This document shows, piece by piece, positions 1-6,940 of a DNA stretch of 23,400 nt. How positions within the stretch are numbered: the first letter of the stretch is position 1; each line of letters opens with the position of its first letter. Origin of the DNA: CAINDR01 sp964495615 (GTDB taxonomy: Bacteria; Patescibacteriota; Patescibacteriia; Patescibacteriales; UBA12465); assembly GCA_964495615.1 (NCBI GenBank), contig CAZBVX010000009.1:1-23400 (forward strand). The letters run 5' to 3'. The notes beneath the pieces were generated by a model. It searched no databases and was not told the origin of the DNA. It saw only the letters and a program-made list of their open reading frames with translations. The translations under genes were made by a program, and so were the position numbers.

Positions 1-74
1 TTATCGCAGGCTGCTACGTCCTTCATCGTCTTCTTATGTCAAGGCATCCGCCATATACTCTTGTTGAGATTTCC
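1..74 (-). rRNA. rrl: 23S ribosomal RNA, 5' end only (gene runs off the left edge)
   Basis: Read on the minus strand, the segment carries the conserved 5' start of bacterial 23S rRNA: GGATGCCTTGACA, then GACGATGAAGGACGT, then CTGCGATAA. These match the helix 1-4 region that in E. coli reads GGATGCCCTGGCA...GGCGATGAAGGACGT...CTGCGATAA. By alignment to the 25 nt that precede GGATGCC in E. coli, the mature 5' end falls near position 74; the exact base is an estimate. Only about 74 nt are present, so intervening sequences or introns cannot be assessed. No 16S rRNA or tRNA lies upstream on this strand; the next gene upstream is the pilT-like gene. Confidence 0.93.
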
Positions 75-317
75 TCACACTTTTGTTTTAAACTTTCTCG
101 AAAAGTTTTTGATTTTAGATCTATATAATTAAAACTAGACGCTGCTAATTTTAATCTGCTTCATTATTGAAATTGCAAAAAATCATAATGAAGTTTTTAT
201 TTATTGTTTTTAAAGTTCTTACCGCGGTTAGTTAATCAAATTAGCTTACCGGTTTTGAAAATTGCAAATGCACTTTTCAAAATGAGTATTCCAATCTTTC
301 AAATCGTTTTTGGGGAA

Positions 318-339
318 ACAAAAAACCGCCGAGGCGGTT
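318..339 (-). terminator. Intrinsic terminator-like hairpin in the 23S leader
   Basis: On the minus strand a 6-bp stem AACCGC/GCGGTT with a CTCG tetraloop is followed by six T residues. It sits about 95 nt after the predicted start of the consensus promoter and about 245 nt before the 23S 5' end. It could end the pilT operon message, end a short RNA made from that promoter, or act as an attenuator of rRNA transcription. Confidence 0.65.
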
Positions 340-438
340 CAAAACACAAGTGAAAAAGGCTTTGTGTTATCACCGCTTATAAACGATATGAAAATTTTGA
401 TTACGCATATCTTATCTCAATTTTTTTAAACTGTTTTA

Positions 439-466
439 ATTATAGCGAATAAAAAAATAATGTCAA
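439..466 (-). promoter_or_regulatory. Consensus sigma-70 promoter upstream of 23S rRNA
   Basis: On the minus strand there is a perfect -35 box TTGACA (461-466), a 16-nt spacer and a perfect -10 box TATAAT (439-444). The predicted transcription start is near 432. It is the best promoter match seen in the window and lies just after the pilT stop codon, as expected for a strong stable-RNA promoter. Confidence 0.8.
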
Positions 467-492
467 TACCCCATAAACGTTGGAAAAAACGT

Positions 493-1563
493 CTAAATAT
501 CTCTTGAATTTTCAAAATGTTCCAAAGCTACTTCTTTTGTTATTAAACCTTCGTTATATAGGCGTCTCAAATCGTGGTCCAGGCAAATCATTCCTTCTGA
601 AGAACTGGTTTCAATTACATTTTTTAACTGAACCACTTTGTCTTCTCGAATTAAGTTTGCTACCGCTGAATTGTTCAACATAATCTCTCTAGCGGCAATT
701 CTACCGCCGTTTTTCCCTGGAATTAAATGCTGAGAAATCACTGCACTCAAGATATTTGATAATTGAGATTTGATTTGATTCTGTTGATGGGCGGGAAAAA
801 TATCAATAATACGATCAATAGATTGCGCTGAATTGGCGGTGTGTAAAGTCGCAAAAACCAAATGTCCGGTTTCAGCGATGGTAATTGCCGAAGCAATAGT
901 TTCCAGGTCGCGCATCTCTCCAATCATTATTACATTTGGGTCTTGTCGCAAAACATGAGAAAGTCCTTCTGGAAAACTGAGAAAATCATTGCCATATTGT
1001 CTTTGAGAAATAATACTCTTTTTTGGAGTGAATAAAAATTCAATTGGATCTTCAAAGGTGACAATATTGTAACGATAATTTTCATTTAAATAATTAATCA
1101 TCGCTGCCAAAGTGGTTGATTTTCCTGAGCCGGTCGGACCGACCACCAAAATTAAACCTTCTTTCTTGTCCAAAATCTTTTTGATGTCGTCAGAAAAACC
1201 AATTTCTGCCAAAGTCGGCTGATGTCCGCTGATTACTCGCGCCACAATCCTAAGATGATCACAGGCATAAGAAACATTCACCCGAAAACGAACATCATCA
1301 ACATTAAAACCACAATCCAATTCGCGTTTTTTTGTTAATTCTAATTTTTGTTCTTTGGTTAAAAATAAATCTAAGGCAAGAAATAAATCCTTGTCATTCA
1401 AAGCAGAAAAAGAAATTCCAGAGAATCCTTCCAGATTACTAATTGAATCGTTAACATCAAAAAGTTCGCCGTTCAAGCGCAACATCGGCTTTAAACCGAA
1501 AACTAAATGCAAATCTGAAGCCTGAGCAAGAGCGGCAATTTTGAATAAAGCACGAAAATCCAT
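493..1563 (-). CDS. pilT: Type IV pilus retraction ATPase PilT
   Basis: PilT is a hexameric cytoplasmic ATPase of the PilT/VirB11 secretion-ATPase family that drives type IV pilus retraction. The 356-residue protein begins MDFRALFKIAALAQASDLHL, the usual PilT N-terminus with the ASDLH element. Walker A GPTGSGKS is at about 142-149. Walker B (VIMIGEMRD) is at about 211-219, followed by the His box ETGHLVFATLHT. Near the C-terminus AVANLIRE matches the AIRNLIRE motif typical of PilT rather than PilB. I chose ATG at 1563, 11 nt after the rnc stop, because an upstream in-frame TTG (1581) would overlap rnc and add an atypical MVIKIN. It is the last gene of ftsH-rpmF-nusB-rnc-pilT; no other pilus assembly gene is adjacent. 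Confidence 0.93.
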   Translation of the reverse strand: MDFRALFKIAALAQASDLHLVFGLKPMLRLNGELFDVNDSISNLEGFSGISFSALNDKDLFLALDLFLTKEQKLELTKKRELDCGFNVDDVRFRVNVSYACDHLRIVARVISGHQPTLAEIGFSDDIKKILDKKEGLILVVGPTGSGKSTTLAAMINYLNENYRYNIVTFEDPIEFLFTPKKSIISQRQYGNDFLSFPEGLSHVLRQDPNVIMIGEMRDLETIASAITIAETGHLVFATLHTANSAQSIDRIIDIFPAHQQNQIKSQLSNILSAVISQHLIPGKNGGRIAAREIMLNNSAVANLIREDKVVQLKNVIETSSSEGMICLDHDLRRLYNEGLITKEVALEHFENSRDI

Positions 1564-1574
1564 ATTAATTTTGA

Positions 1575-2267
1575 TTACCAATTTTTGACGATTAAACCTT
1601 TGGCAGCAGCATCAATTTGTGCTTCCTGTTTCGAGGATCCGACGCCAGTGGAAATTTGTTCCTCGTTTAAATACAAACCGACAGTAAAAATTTTGGCGTG
1701 ATCAGGCCCTTCCTCGCTAAGCATTTCATAGTGCGGAGTAACTGCTAAAAATTCCTGAGCCGCTTCTTGGAATTTTGATTTTGGATCTAAATAAGTTTTA
1801 TTTTTCAAAATATCTTTCAGCTTGGTAACAATAAAATCTAAGATAAATTTTTTCGCTGGCTCCATTCCCTGGTCAAGATACATTGCACCGATTAAAGCTT
1901 CAACTGCGTTAGCCAAAATATAACCGCGTGCTTTTTTGTTTTTATCTTTTGCTTCACCGCGAGATAAATAAAGATAATTATCCAAATCAATTTCTTCGGC
2001 AACAACACGCAACATTTTGGCATTAACCAAACTGGCACGCCAATTGGTTAAATCTCCTTCCGGAGTTTCTGGAAAATTTAAATATAAATATTCGGTGACC
2101 ACAATCTCCAAAACAGCATCTCCCAAAAATTCTAAACGCTCATTGTGTCCGCAGGGAAAGTCTGGATGCTCATTCAAATAAGAGCGATGAACCAAGGCTT
2201 GTTTTAATAATTCTTTTTTTTGAAAAGAAAAACTAATTTTTTTTTGTAATTTTTCTAACTCGGCCAT
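1575..2267 (-). CDS. rnc: Ribonuclease III
   Basis: RNase III cleaves double-stranded RNA and separates rRNA precursors; it also processes some mRNAs. The 230-residue protein has the nuclease domain first, with signature NERLEFLGDAVL at about 42-53 and the second acidic cluster in ANAVEALIGAMYLDQG. A C-terminal double-stranded RNA binding domain follows from about residue 155 (KSKFQEAAQEF ... EAQIDAAAKGL). The length is normal for the family. ATG at 2267 starts 4 nt after the nusB stop; the open frame continues upstream but there it only overlaps nusB in another frame. Tight coupling to nusB and a position about 1.5 kb upstream of 23S rRNA fit a role in rRNA maturation. Confidence 0.96.
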   Translation of the reverse strand: MAELEKLQKKISFSFQKKELLKQALVHRSYLNEHPDFPCGHNERLEFLGDAVLEIVVTEYLYLNFPETPEGDLTNWRASLVNAKMLRVVAEEIDLDNYLYLSRGEAKDKNKKARGYILANAVEALIGAMYLDQGMEPAKKFILDFIVTKLKDILKNKTYLDPKSKFQEAAQEFLAVTPHYEMLSEEGPDHAKIFTVGLYLNEEQISTGVGSSKQEAQIDAAAKGLIVKNW

Positions 2268-2271
2268 ATCT

Positions 2272-2757
2272 TTATTTTGATTCCTCTTCTGTTTTTTTTG
2301 TTTCTTCTTCGTTTTCGACAATGAAGTCAGCCTTGCGTAATTCTTCTGGCAAATCATTAAAAATTGAACCGAGAACACCATTGATAAATTTACTCGAAGA
2401 ATCGCTGCCAAAAGCTTTGGCAATTTCAATTGCCTCATTGATTGCTACTTTTGGTGGAATTTTTTCAGCATAAATTAGTTCAAAAATTCCCAAGCGCAAA
2501 ATATTGCGATCAACATAAGTAATCTGCTCTAAGGGCCATTCAGTAGCATATTTTCGAATATAGTTGTCAATCTCTTCTAGATGCTCAAAAATACCATTAA
2601 TGGTATATTTTACATAACCGCTATCATCGAAATCGGGAGCAAAATTTGCAAAATTATCTTGAATTATTTTGTCAATTTCTGAATTTTTATGATGATTAAA
2701 ATCCCAAACAAACAAAGTCTGCATGGCAATTGTTCTGGAAAGATGTCTATTACTCAT
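2272..2757 (-). CDS. nusB: Transcription antitermination factor NusB
   Basis: NusB binds boxA RNA with NusE (S10) to build the antitermination complex on rRNA transcripts. The 161-residue, all-helical protein starts MSNRHLSRTIAMQTLFVWDF, the typical NusB helix 1. It contains WPLEQITYVDRNILRLGIFEL and PPKVAINEAIEIAKAFGSDSS...FINGVLGSI, the two most conserved blocks of the family. A charged tail of about 25 residues (rich in E and K) extends past the fold. The gene follows rpmF after 65 nt and overlaps nothing; rnc starts 4 nt downstream. No Shine-Dalgarno sequence precedes the ATG. Confidence 0.95.
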   Translation of the reverse strand: MSNRHLSRTIAMQTLFVWDFNHHKNSEIDKIIQDNFANFAPDFDDSGYVKYTINGIFEHLEEIDNYIRKYATEWPLEQITYVDRNILRLGIFELIYAEKIPPKVAINEAIEIAKAFGSDSSSKFINGVLGSIFNDLPEELRKADFIVENEEETKKTEEESK

Positions 2758-2779
2758 AAATTTGTCTAAATTGAAAGCA

Positions 2780-2809
2780 ACGGCCCATATCCTTAAAGAG
2801 CCGGGCCGT
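2780..2809 (-). promoter_or_regulatory. GC-rich hairpin between rpmF and nusB
   Basis: On the minus strand ACGGCCC and GGGCCGT form a perfect 7-bp stem around a 16-nt loop. It lies in the 65-nt gap after the rpmF stop and ends about 22 nt before the nusB ATG. It lacks a long T tract (TGCTTTC follows), so it looks more like an mRNA structure or weak terminator than a strong intrinsic terminator. Confidence 0.5.
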
Positions 2810-2822
2810 CGATTTCAAATTT

Positions 2823-3017
2823 TTATTTTTTGGTTTTTGCAACAGTTTTCTTCACTACTTCACGTCCTTTGTAGGTACCGCAGAATTCACAGGCAGTGTG
2901 GGGTAATTTTGCTTTGCCGCACTTTTCGCAAGTATTCAGAGCAACTGGTTTCAGAGCTAAATGGGCGCGATTTTTACCAACGGCCGACTTAGTCCTTCTT
3001 TTTTTAGGATTAGCCAT
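2823..3017 (-). CDS. rpmF: 50S ribosomal protein L32 (zinc-ribbon form)
   Basis: L32 is a small protein of the large ribosomal subunit. The 64-residue protein starts MANPKKRRTKSAVGKNRAH, the standard L32 N-terminus, and has four cysteines in two pairs (30 and 33, 43 and 46) making the zinc ribbon. It is therefore the zinc-containing form, not the cysteine-free paralogue. A lysine-rich tail (VVKKTVAKTKK) follows. The gene sits 52 nt after ftsH and before nusB. In many bacteria rpmF neighbours fatty-acid genes; here it does not. Confidence 0.96.
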   Translation of the reverse strand: MANPKKRRTKSAVGKNRAHLALKPVALNTCEKCGKAKLPHTACEFCGTYKGREVVKKTVAKTKK

Positions 3018-3069
3018 ACAATTATGAAAATATATTAATTACTTATTTAGAATAAACGAAAACTCTTTT

Positions 3070-4899
3070 TTAGTCAACTTTGATTAATTTAACGCCCACA
3101 ATCGCTTCAAATTCTTCTTTTTCTAAAGTTTCCTTTTCGAGCAAAGCAGTGGTTACTTTTTCCAAGCTTTCTTTGTTGTTAGCAATTATCTCTTGCGCTT
3201 TTTTGCTCGCTACCTCTAATATTTCGGAAACTTCTTCATCAATTTTTTCTGCCGTTTTTTCACTATAATCACGATTTTCATGAATCTGACTACCCAAGAA
3301 AACCATTTCTTCTTTGTCGCCAAAGGTTCTTGGTCCCATTTTTTCACTCATACCATACTCAGTAATTAAGGCACGAGCCAGGTTTGTGGCGCGGCGCAAA
3401 TCAGAAGTAGCGCCCGTGGTTACTTCGCCAAAAATTTTCTTTTCGGTTAAATGTCCTCCGAGCAATACTGCTATTTCTTCAATAAATTCACTTTTGGAAT
3501 GCATGTGGCGATCTTCCAAGGGAACTTTCAAGGTGTAGCCGCCAGCATTACCCCGAGCAATAATTGAAATTTTTTGCACCGGATCTATTTTTGATAAAAA
3601 ATGAGCAACAATTGCATGTCCAGCTTCATGATAAGCTGTGATTTTTTTTTCGCGATCAGTGATCACTCGGCTTTTTCTTTCAGGACCAATCATCACCTTC
3701 TCAATTGCTTCAAAAAGCTCTTCTATTTTAATTTCTTTTTTGTCTTGGCGAGCGGCCAAAATTGCTGCTTCATTCAAAATGTTTGCCAAGTCAGCGCCAG
3801 AAAAACCAGCAGTTCTTTCAGCGACGAATTTCAAATCAACACCCTTGGCTAAAGGTTTTTTGCGAGCATGAACTTTCAAAATTTCTTCACGATCTTTCAA
3901 GTCTGGGTTATCAATCACTACTCGACGATCAAAACGACCAGGACGAAGCAAAGCTGGATCCAAAACATCTGGACGATTAGTGGCCGCAATCACAATCACA
4001 TTAACAGTTGGCTCAAAACCATCCATTTCAACTAAAATTTGGTTTAAGGTTTGTTCTCTTTCGTCGTGACCACCACCAACGCCGGTGCCGCGACGTCTAC
4101 CAACAGCATCAATTTCATCAATAAAAATAATACAAGGTGAAGTTTTCTTGGCTTTTTCAAAAAGGGATCGAACACGGGAAGCACCAACACCAACAAACAT
4201 TTCCACAAATTCTGAACCAGACATATGAAAGAATGGCACACCCGCCTCACCAGCAACCGCTCTCGCCATTAAAGTCTTTCCGGTTCCTGGTCCGCCCAAA
4301 AGCAACACCCCGCGAGGAATTTTTGCCCCCAAATCATGGAATTTTTTTGGAAATTTTAAAAATTCAACCACTTCTTTTAATTCTTCTTTGGCTTCCTTAG
4401 CTCCTGCTACGTCCTGAAAAGTTATTTTTCCTTTTTTATCCAAATTAAATTCTTTGGCTTGGCTTTGTCCAAAAGACATCGCTTTTGAATTTGCACCAGA
4501 CATCCCGCGAATCATAAAGAAAAAGAAAATACCAATCAATAGCATTGGCAACAGAAATGGCAAAATAGAAGCTAGCAATAAATCCATGGCTGAATCCTCT
4601 TTGATTGTTACGCCAACTTTATCCATTTTTTCTGGACCAATTTGATAATCAGCCATCAAAGAGCTGAGTGATTGTCCGGCCTCTTTTTTTATTTTTTGTT
4701 GACGACCGTCATTTAAGGTCAAAAGAAGGGTTTCATTGGAAACTTCAATTGTTTTTATTTGTTCATTTCTAATTTCAGAAATCAAAACCTCCAAACCGGC
4801 TTTTTCAATATTTTTTTTCTCCTGAAAAGAAGAAAAAAGCGAAGCGACCAACAAAAAAGCCAAAAAAATCCAAATAAAATTGCGAGCTATTTTTTTCAT
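3070..4899 (-). CDS. ftsH: ATP-dependent zinc metalloprotease FtsH
   Basis: FtsH is a membrane-anchored AAA+ protease that degrades unassembled membrane proteins and some regulators. The 609-residue protein has TM1 at about 7-24, a short extracytoplasmic domain, TM2 at about 104-130, then the AAA domain. Walker A GGPGTGKT is at 202-209, Walker B IIFIDEID at 257-264, and the second region of homology with arginine fingers (RPGRFDRR) at about 319-326. The peptidase domain has HEAGH at 424-428 and the third zinc ligand D500 in TTGATSDL. All catalytic residues are present and the length is normal. It is the first gene of its operon and has a plausible promoter at 4932-4960. Confidence 0.97.
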   Translation of the reverse strand: MKKIARNFIWIFLAFLLVASLFSSFQEKKNIEKAGLEVLISEIRNEQIKTIEVSNETLLLTLNDGRQQKIKKEAGQSLSSLMADYQIGPEKMDKVGVTIKEDSAMDLLLASILPFLLPMLLIGIFFFFMIRGMSGANSKAMSFGQSQAKEFNLDKKGKITFQDVAGAKEAKEELKEVVEFLKFPKKFHDLGAKIPRGVLLLGGPGTGKTLMARAVAGEAGVPFFHMSGSEFVEMFVGVGASRVRSLFEKAKKTSPCIIFIDEIDAVGRRRGTGVGGGHDEREQTLNQILVEMDGFEPTVNVIVIAATNRPDVLDPALLRPGRFDRRVVIDNPDLKDREEILKVHARKKPLAKGVDLKFVAERTAGFSGADLANILNEAAILAARQDKKEIKIEELFEAIEKVMIGPERKSRVITDREKKITAYHEAGHAIVAHFLSKIDPVQKISIIARGNAGGYTLKVPLEDRHMHSKSEFIEEIAVLLGGHLTEKKIFGEVTTGATSDLRRATNLARALITEYGMSEKMGPRTFGDKEEMVFLGSQIHENRDYSEKTAEKIDEEVSEILEVASKKAQEIIANNKESLEKVTTALLEKETLEKEEFEAIVGVKLIKVD

Positions 4900-4931
4900 A
4901 AAATGGAATAAATATTAGTTATCATTAAAAA

Positions 4932-4960
4932 ATGATATCATTCAAAAGCCTTTTTGGCAA
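4932..4960 (-). promoter_or_regulatory. Likely promoter of the ftsH operon
   Basis: On the minus strand TTGCCA (4955-4960), a 17-nt spacer and TATCAT (4932-4937). It lies between the S1-gene terminator and the ftsH ATG, with a predicted leader of about 25 nt. Confidence 0.55.
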
Positions 4961-4970
4961 TCGTTTTAAC

Positions 4971-5001
4971 AAAAACGCCTCCGAAAAGGAGGCGTTTTTT
5001 T
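4971..5001 (-). terminator. Intrinsic terminator of the S1 gene (symmetrical)
   Basis: A perfect stem ACGCCTCC/GGAGGCGT around a short A/T loop, flanked by A and T tracts on both sides. It lies 26 nt after the S1 stop codon. It would work on either strand, but only minus-strand genes flank it. Confidence 0.9.
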
Positions 5002-5026
5002 GAGGTATTTTTAAAAAGATGGCGTC

Positions 5027-6193
5027 TTATTTTTCTTCGTTAACAACCTCTTCACCAATTTCTTCTTTTTCAGCTTTTTTCTTGGAAGCTTTTTCTTTTT
5101 TTGTTGCTGGCTCTTTTTCTTCTTTGCTGGCCAATTTCAAACCCAAACGATGTTCGCTTGGAGAGATGTTAACAATTTCAAAATCATGATCTTCTCCCGG
5201 TTTGAATAAATCAGTAATTTTATCTTTGGCGGTCAAGCCAATTTGGCTAATATGCGCCAATCCATGAATTTCTTCATCAAGTTTCACAAACAAACCGAAA
5301 GGATTAACTTTCAAAATAGTACCTTTTACTACTTGACCAGCTTGATATTTGGCACTTGCTTCTTGCCAAGGATCACGCATCAATTTTTTGGCACTCAAGA
5401 AAATCTTTGATCCCTCAATGCCAACAATTTCGGCCTGAATTTTATCACCAATATGATAAAGTTCATTTGGAGAATCAATTCTTTGCCAAGCCAATTCAGA
5501 GATATGAATCAAACCTTCCATTCCTTCATCAAAACTGACAAACAAGCCAAAGTTAGTAACAGCAGTGATTTTGCCTTCAATAACCATGCCGATTTTATAT
5601 TTATCTAAGGCTGGTTTCTGGCGTTTTGTCCAAACATCTTTTTCGGAAAAAATAATTTTATTTTCTTCTTCATTCAAAGTCATTACATTAACTTCAAACT
5701 CTTGACCAACAAAACTTTTTAATTTTTCCAAAATTTTACTCTTGTCTCCACCACTAATGCGTGGATAGTTTTCTGGAGCAAGTTGCGATACTGGTAAAAA
5801 CCCGTTGATTTGACAATAACGAGCCAATAAACCCCCTTTGTTGGCGTCAATAATTTTGACTGTAACGGTGCTTTTGTCTTTATTGGCAACACGCAAATGT
5901 TCCCAAGCTTTTTCTTGCCCAACTTGTCGAAAAGATAATTCCAGTTCTCCATTTTCATTTTCTTCCTCAATCACAGCAGCTTCAACTTCATCTCCTGGTT
6001 TCAAATTAGCAAATTCTGCTACTTCGAAATAAAGCTCTGGGCCGCGAACAATTCCCATCATAATACCATCAAAGTCGATGGTAACTTCCGATTTGGAGGC
6101 AGTCACTACTTTTCCTTTAATAATTTCACCAACCTGTGGAACTAGTGGTGGATTTGATTCCAACAAAGCGCCAAAATCTTTTTCTTCAGACAT
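5027..6193 (-). CDS. rpsA: Ribosomal protein S1 homologue with four S1 RNA-binding domains
   Basis: S1-family proteins bind mRNA and help the 30S subunit start on unstructured leaders. The 388-residue protein has four OB-fold S1 repeats, starting near VGEIIKGKVV, STVTVKIIDA, GMVIEGKITAVTNFGLFVSF and GQVVKGTILKVNPFGLFVKL. The last two carry the best conserved FGLFV and GL(I/A)HIS motifs. A Lys/Glu-rich tail ends the protein. Four domains is fewer than the six of E. coli S1. I chose ATG at 6193 (MSEEKDFGALL), which has AAGGG 10 nt upstream; an in-frame GTG at 6238 would add 15 residues that overlap the leader hairpin. It appears monocistronic. Start position and the strict S1 name are the main uncertainties. 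Confidence 0.88.
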   Translation of the reverse strand: MSEEKDFGALLESNPPLVPQVGEIIKGKVVTASKSEVTIDFDGIMMGIVRGPELYFEVAEFANLKPGDEVEAAVIEEENENGELELSFRQVGQEKAWEHLRVANKDKSTVTVKIIDANKGGLLARYCQINGFLPVSQLAPENYPRISGGDKSKILEKLKSFVGQEFEVNVMTLNEEENKIIFSEKDVWTKRQKPALDKYKIGMVIEGKITAVTNFGLFVSFDEGMEGLIHISELAWQRIDSPNELYHIGDKIQAEIVGIEGSKIFLSAKKLMRDPWQEASAKYQAGQVVKGTILKVNPFGLFVKLDEEIHGLAHISQIGLTAKDKITDLFKPGEDHDFEIVNISPSEHRLGLKLASKEEKEPATKKEKASKKKAEKEEIGEEVVNEEK

Positions 6194-6203
6194 AAAAAAA
6201 ATA

Positions 6204-6228
6204 CCCTTAACCTCTCTCGCGAGAAGTT
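6204..6228 (-). promoter_or_regulatory. S1-gene leader: GNRA-capped hairpin next to an SD-like site
   Basis: On the minus strand AACTTCTC-GCGA-GAGAGGTT forms an 8-bp stem (one G-U pair) closed by a GCGA tetraloop (6209-6228). It is immediately followed by AAGGG (6204-6208), 10 nt before the ATG at 6193. This is the clearest Shine-Dalgarno-like site near any start in the window. Confidence 0.5.
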
Positions 6229-6317
6229 CATCAGTCACCTTAAAACTGACGATTTTATAAAAGGTGAGTATTTTGTTAACTAGACATTAACACTATTTAT
6301 AAAAAATATCAATAGTT

Positions 6318-6344
6318 ATTAAAAACGGAGCTAAATAGCTCCGT
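6318..6344 (-). terminator. Intrinsic terminator of the 178-residue unknown gene
   Basis: On the minus strand ACGGAGCT-ATTT-AGCTCCGT is an 8-bp perfect stem followed by a T-rich tract. The TAG stop codon of the upstream gene (6331-6333) is inside the hairpin, so the terminator overlaps the last codons of that gene. Confidence 0.88.
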
Positions 6345-6867
6345 CTCCAAAATTATTATCAATTTTTTGACGCAAAATCATAATTTTATCCAAATCTTCC
6401 TGGTCAATCGGCTCACCAATTTCATTTACCCGAGAATCGGATAATTTGTCTAAATAATTTCTCAGAGCTTCATCTTTTAATCTATCGCTAAAAAATATTT
6501 TTTTAAAAATATTAATTCGATTTGCTGCACAAAAATTATTTTTGATTTCGTTAGTTAGGTATGAACCATGACTATTTTCTAGTTGAGTCAAAATAGCAAT
6601 CGGCGAGATTGAAACATCGCCTTCAATCAAAGAATCTTTGGCTTCATTCAAACGATCAATAATCGTCCGCACTGTTTCTTTCGCTATTTTGTTATTTTTG
6701 TTTTCTAAAAATTTTCCCGCAAGATAATTTAGATCTTCAAAAACTATCAAAGAAAATCTAGCCGCTTTCAAATCTTCTGAATTTTTGAATTTTGAGGCCA
6801 TTAGTTTTAATTCCTCTTTAAATTTCAAAAACCTTTCTTCACTGGTTAGTTTTTCAAAATTAGCCAT
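6331..6867 (-). CDS. Hypothetical protein, unknown function
   Basis: I do not recognise this 178-residue protein. It is highly charged and looks mainly helical, with no signal peptide, membrane segment or cysteine motif. Features visible are an N-terminal stretch MANFEKLTSEERFLKFKEEL and a C-terminal acidic segment INGEPIDQ-like (actual: NEIGEPIDQEDLDKIMILRQ). I chose ATG at 6867 because the predicted transcription start from the adjacent promoter is near 6905, leaving almost no leader for the alternative GTG at 6900. It has its own extended -10 promoter and its own terminator, so it is a single-gene unit between rnj and the S1 gene. Codon use looks like that of its neighbours. Confidence 0.75.
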   Translation of the reverse strand: MANFEKLTSEERFLKFKEELKLMASKFKNSEDLKAARFSLIVFEDLNYLAGKFLENKNNKIAKETVRTIIDRLNEAKDSLIEGDVSISPIAILTQLENSHGSYLTNEIKNNFCAANRINIFKKIFFSDRLKDEALRNYLDKLSDSRVNEIGEPIDQEDLDKIMILRQKIDNNFGDGAI

Positions 6868-6911
6868 ATTCTTTTGATTTAATAGCTTATTAAAAATCAC
6901 TTTCTCTATTT

Positions 6912-6940
6912 ATTATATCACAAAATATGGTCAAAAACAA
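6912..6940 (-). promoter_or_regulatory. Promoter of the 178-residue unknown gene (extended -10)
   Basis: On the minus strand an extended -10 TGATATAAT (TATAAT at 6912-6917), with TTGTTT at 6935-6940 after a 17-nt spacer. The -35 box abuts the rnj stop codon (6941-6943). Confidence 0.7.

Larger units (their letters stand above)
75..492 (-). promoter_or_regulatory. Gene-free 23S leader region (418 nt)
   Basis: No protein, tRNA or 16S sequence is recognisable here on either strand. On the minus strand it holds, in order, a consensus promoter (439-466), a hairpin of GATATG/CATATC, a hairpin with arms AACACAA/TTGTGTT, a terminator-like hairpin (318-339), a TTTTGAAAA/TTTTCAAAA inverted repeat (about 256-285), a CTTCATTAT/ATAATGAAG inverted repeat (about 160-194) and a small AAACTTT/AAAGTTT hairpin (90-108) just before the 23S 5' end. 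The region could be one long rRNA leader with processing stems, or a short separate RNA followed by the 23S unit. Confidence 0.6.

Noticed and set aside
75..492. A hidden 16S rRNA fragment or spacer tRNA upstream of 23S
   Set aside because: The gap is too short for 16S, lacks the conserved 16S 3' end, and no cloverleaf or T-loop motif was found on either strand.
1564..1581. TTG start for pilT, six codons upstream
   Set aside because: It would overlap the rnc stop and add MVIKIN before the canonical PilT start MDFRALFK; ATG at 1563 is better.
2268..2438. 57-residue N-terminal extension of RNase III
   Set aside because: It lies within nusB in another frame, is Lys-rich low complexity, and the family start MAELEKLQKK at 2267 is normal.
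6194..6238. GTG start adding 15 residues to the S1 protein
   Set aside because: The added residues span the leader hairpin and the SD-like site that precedes ATG 6193.
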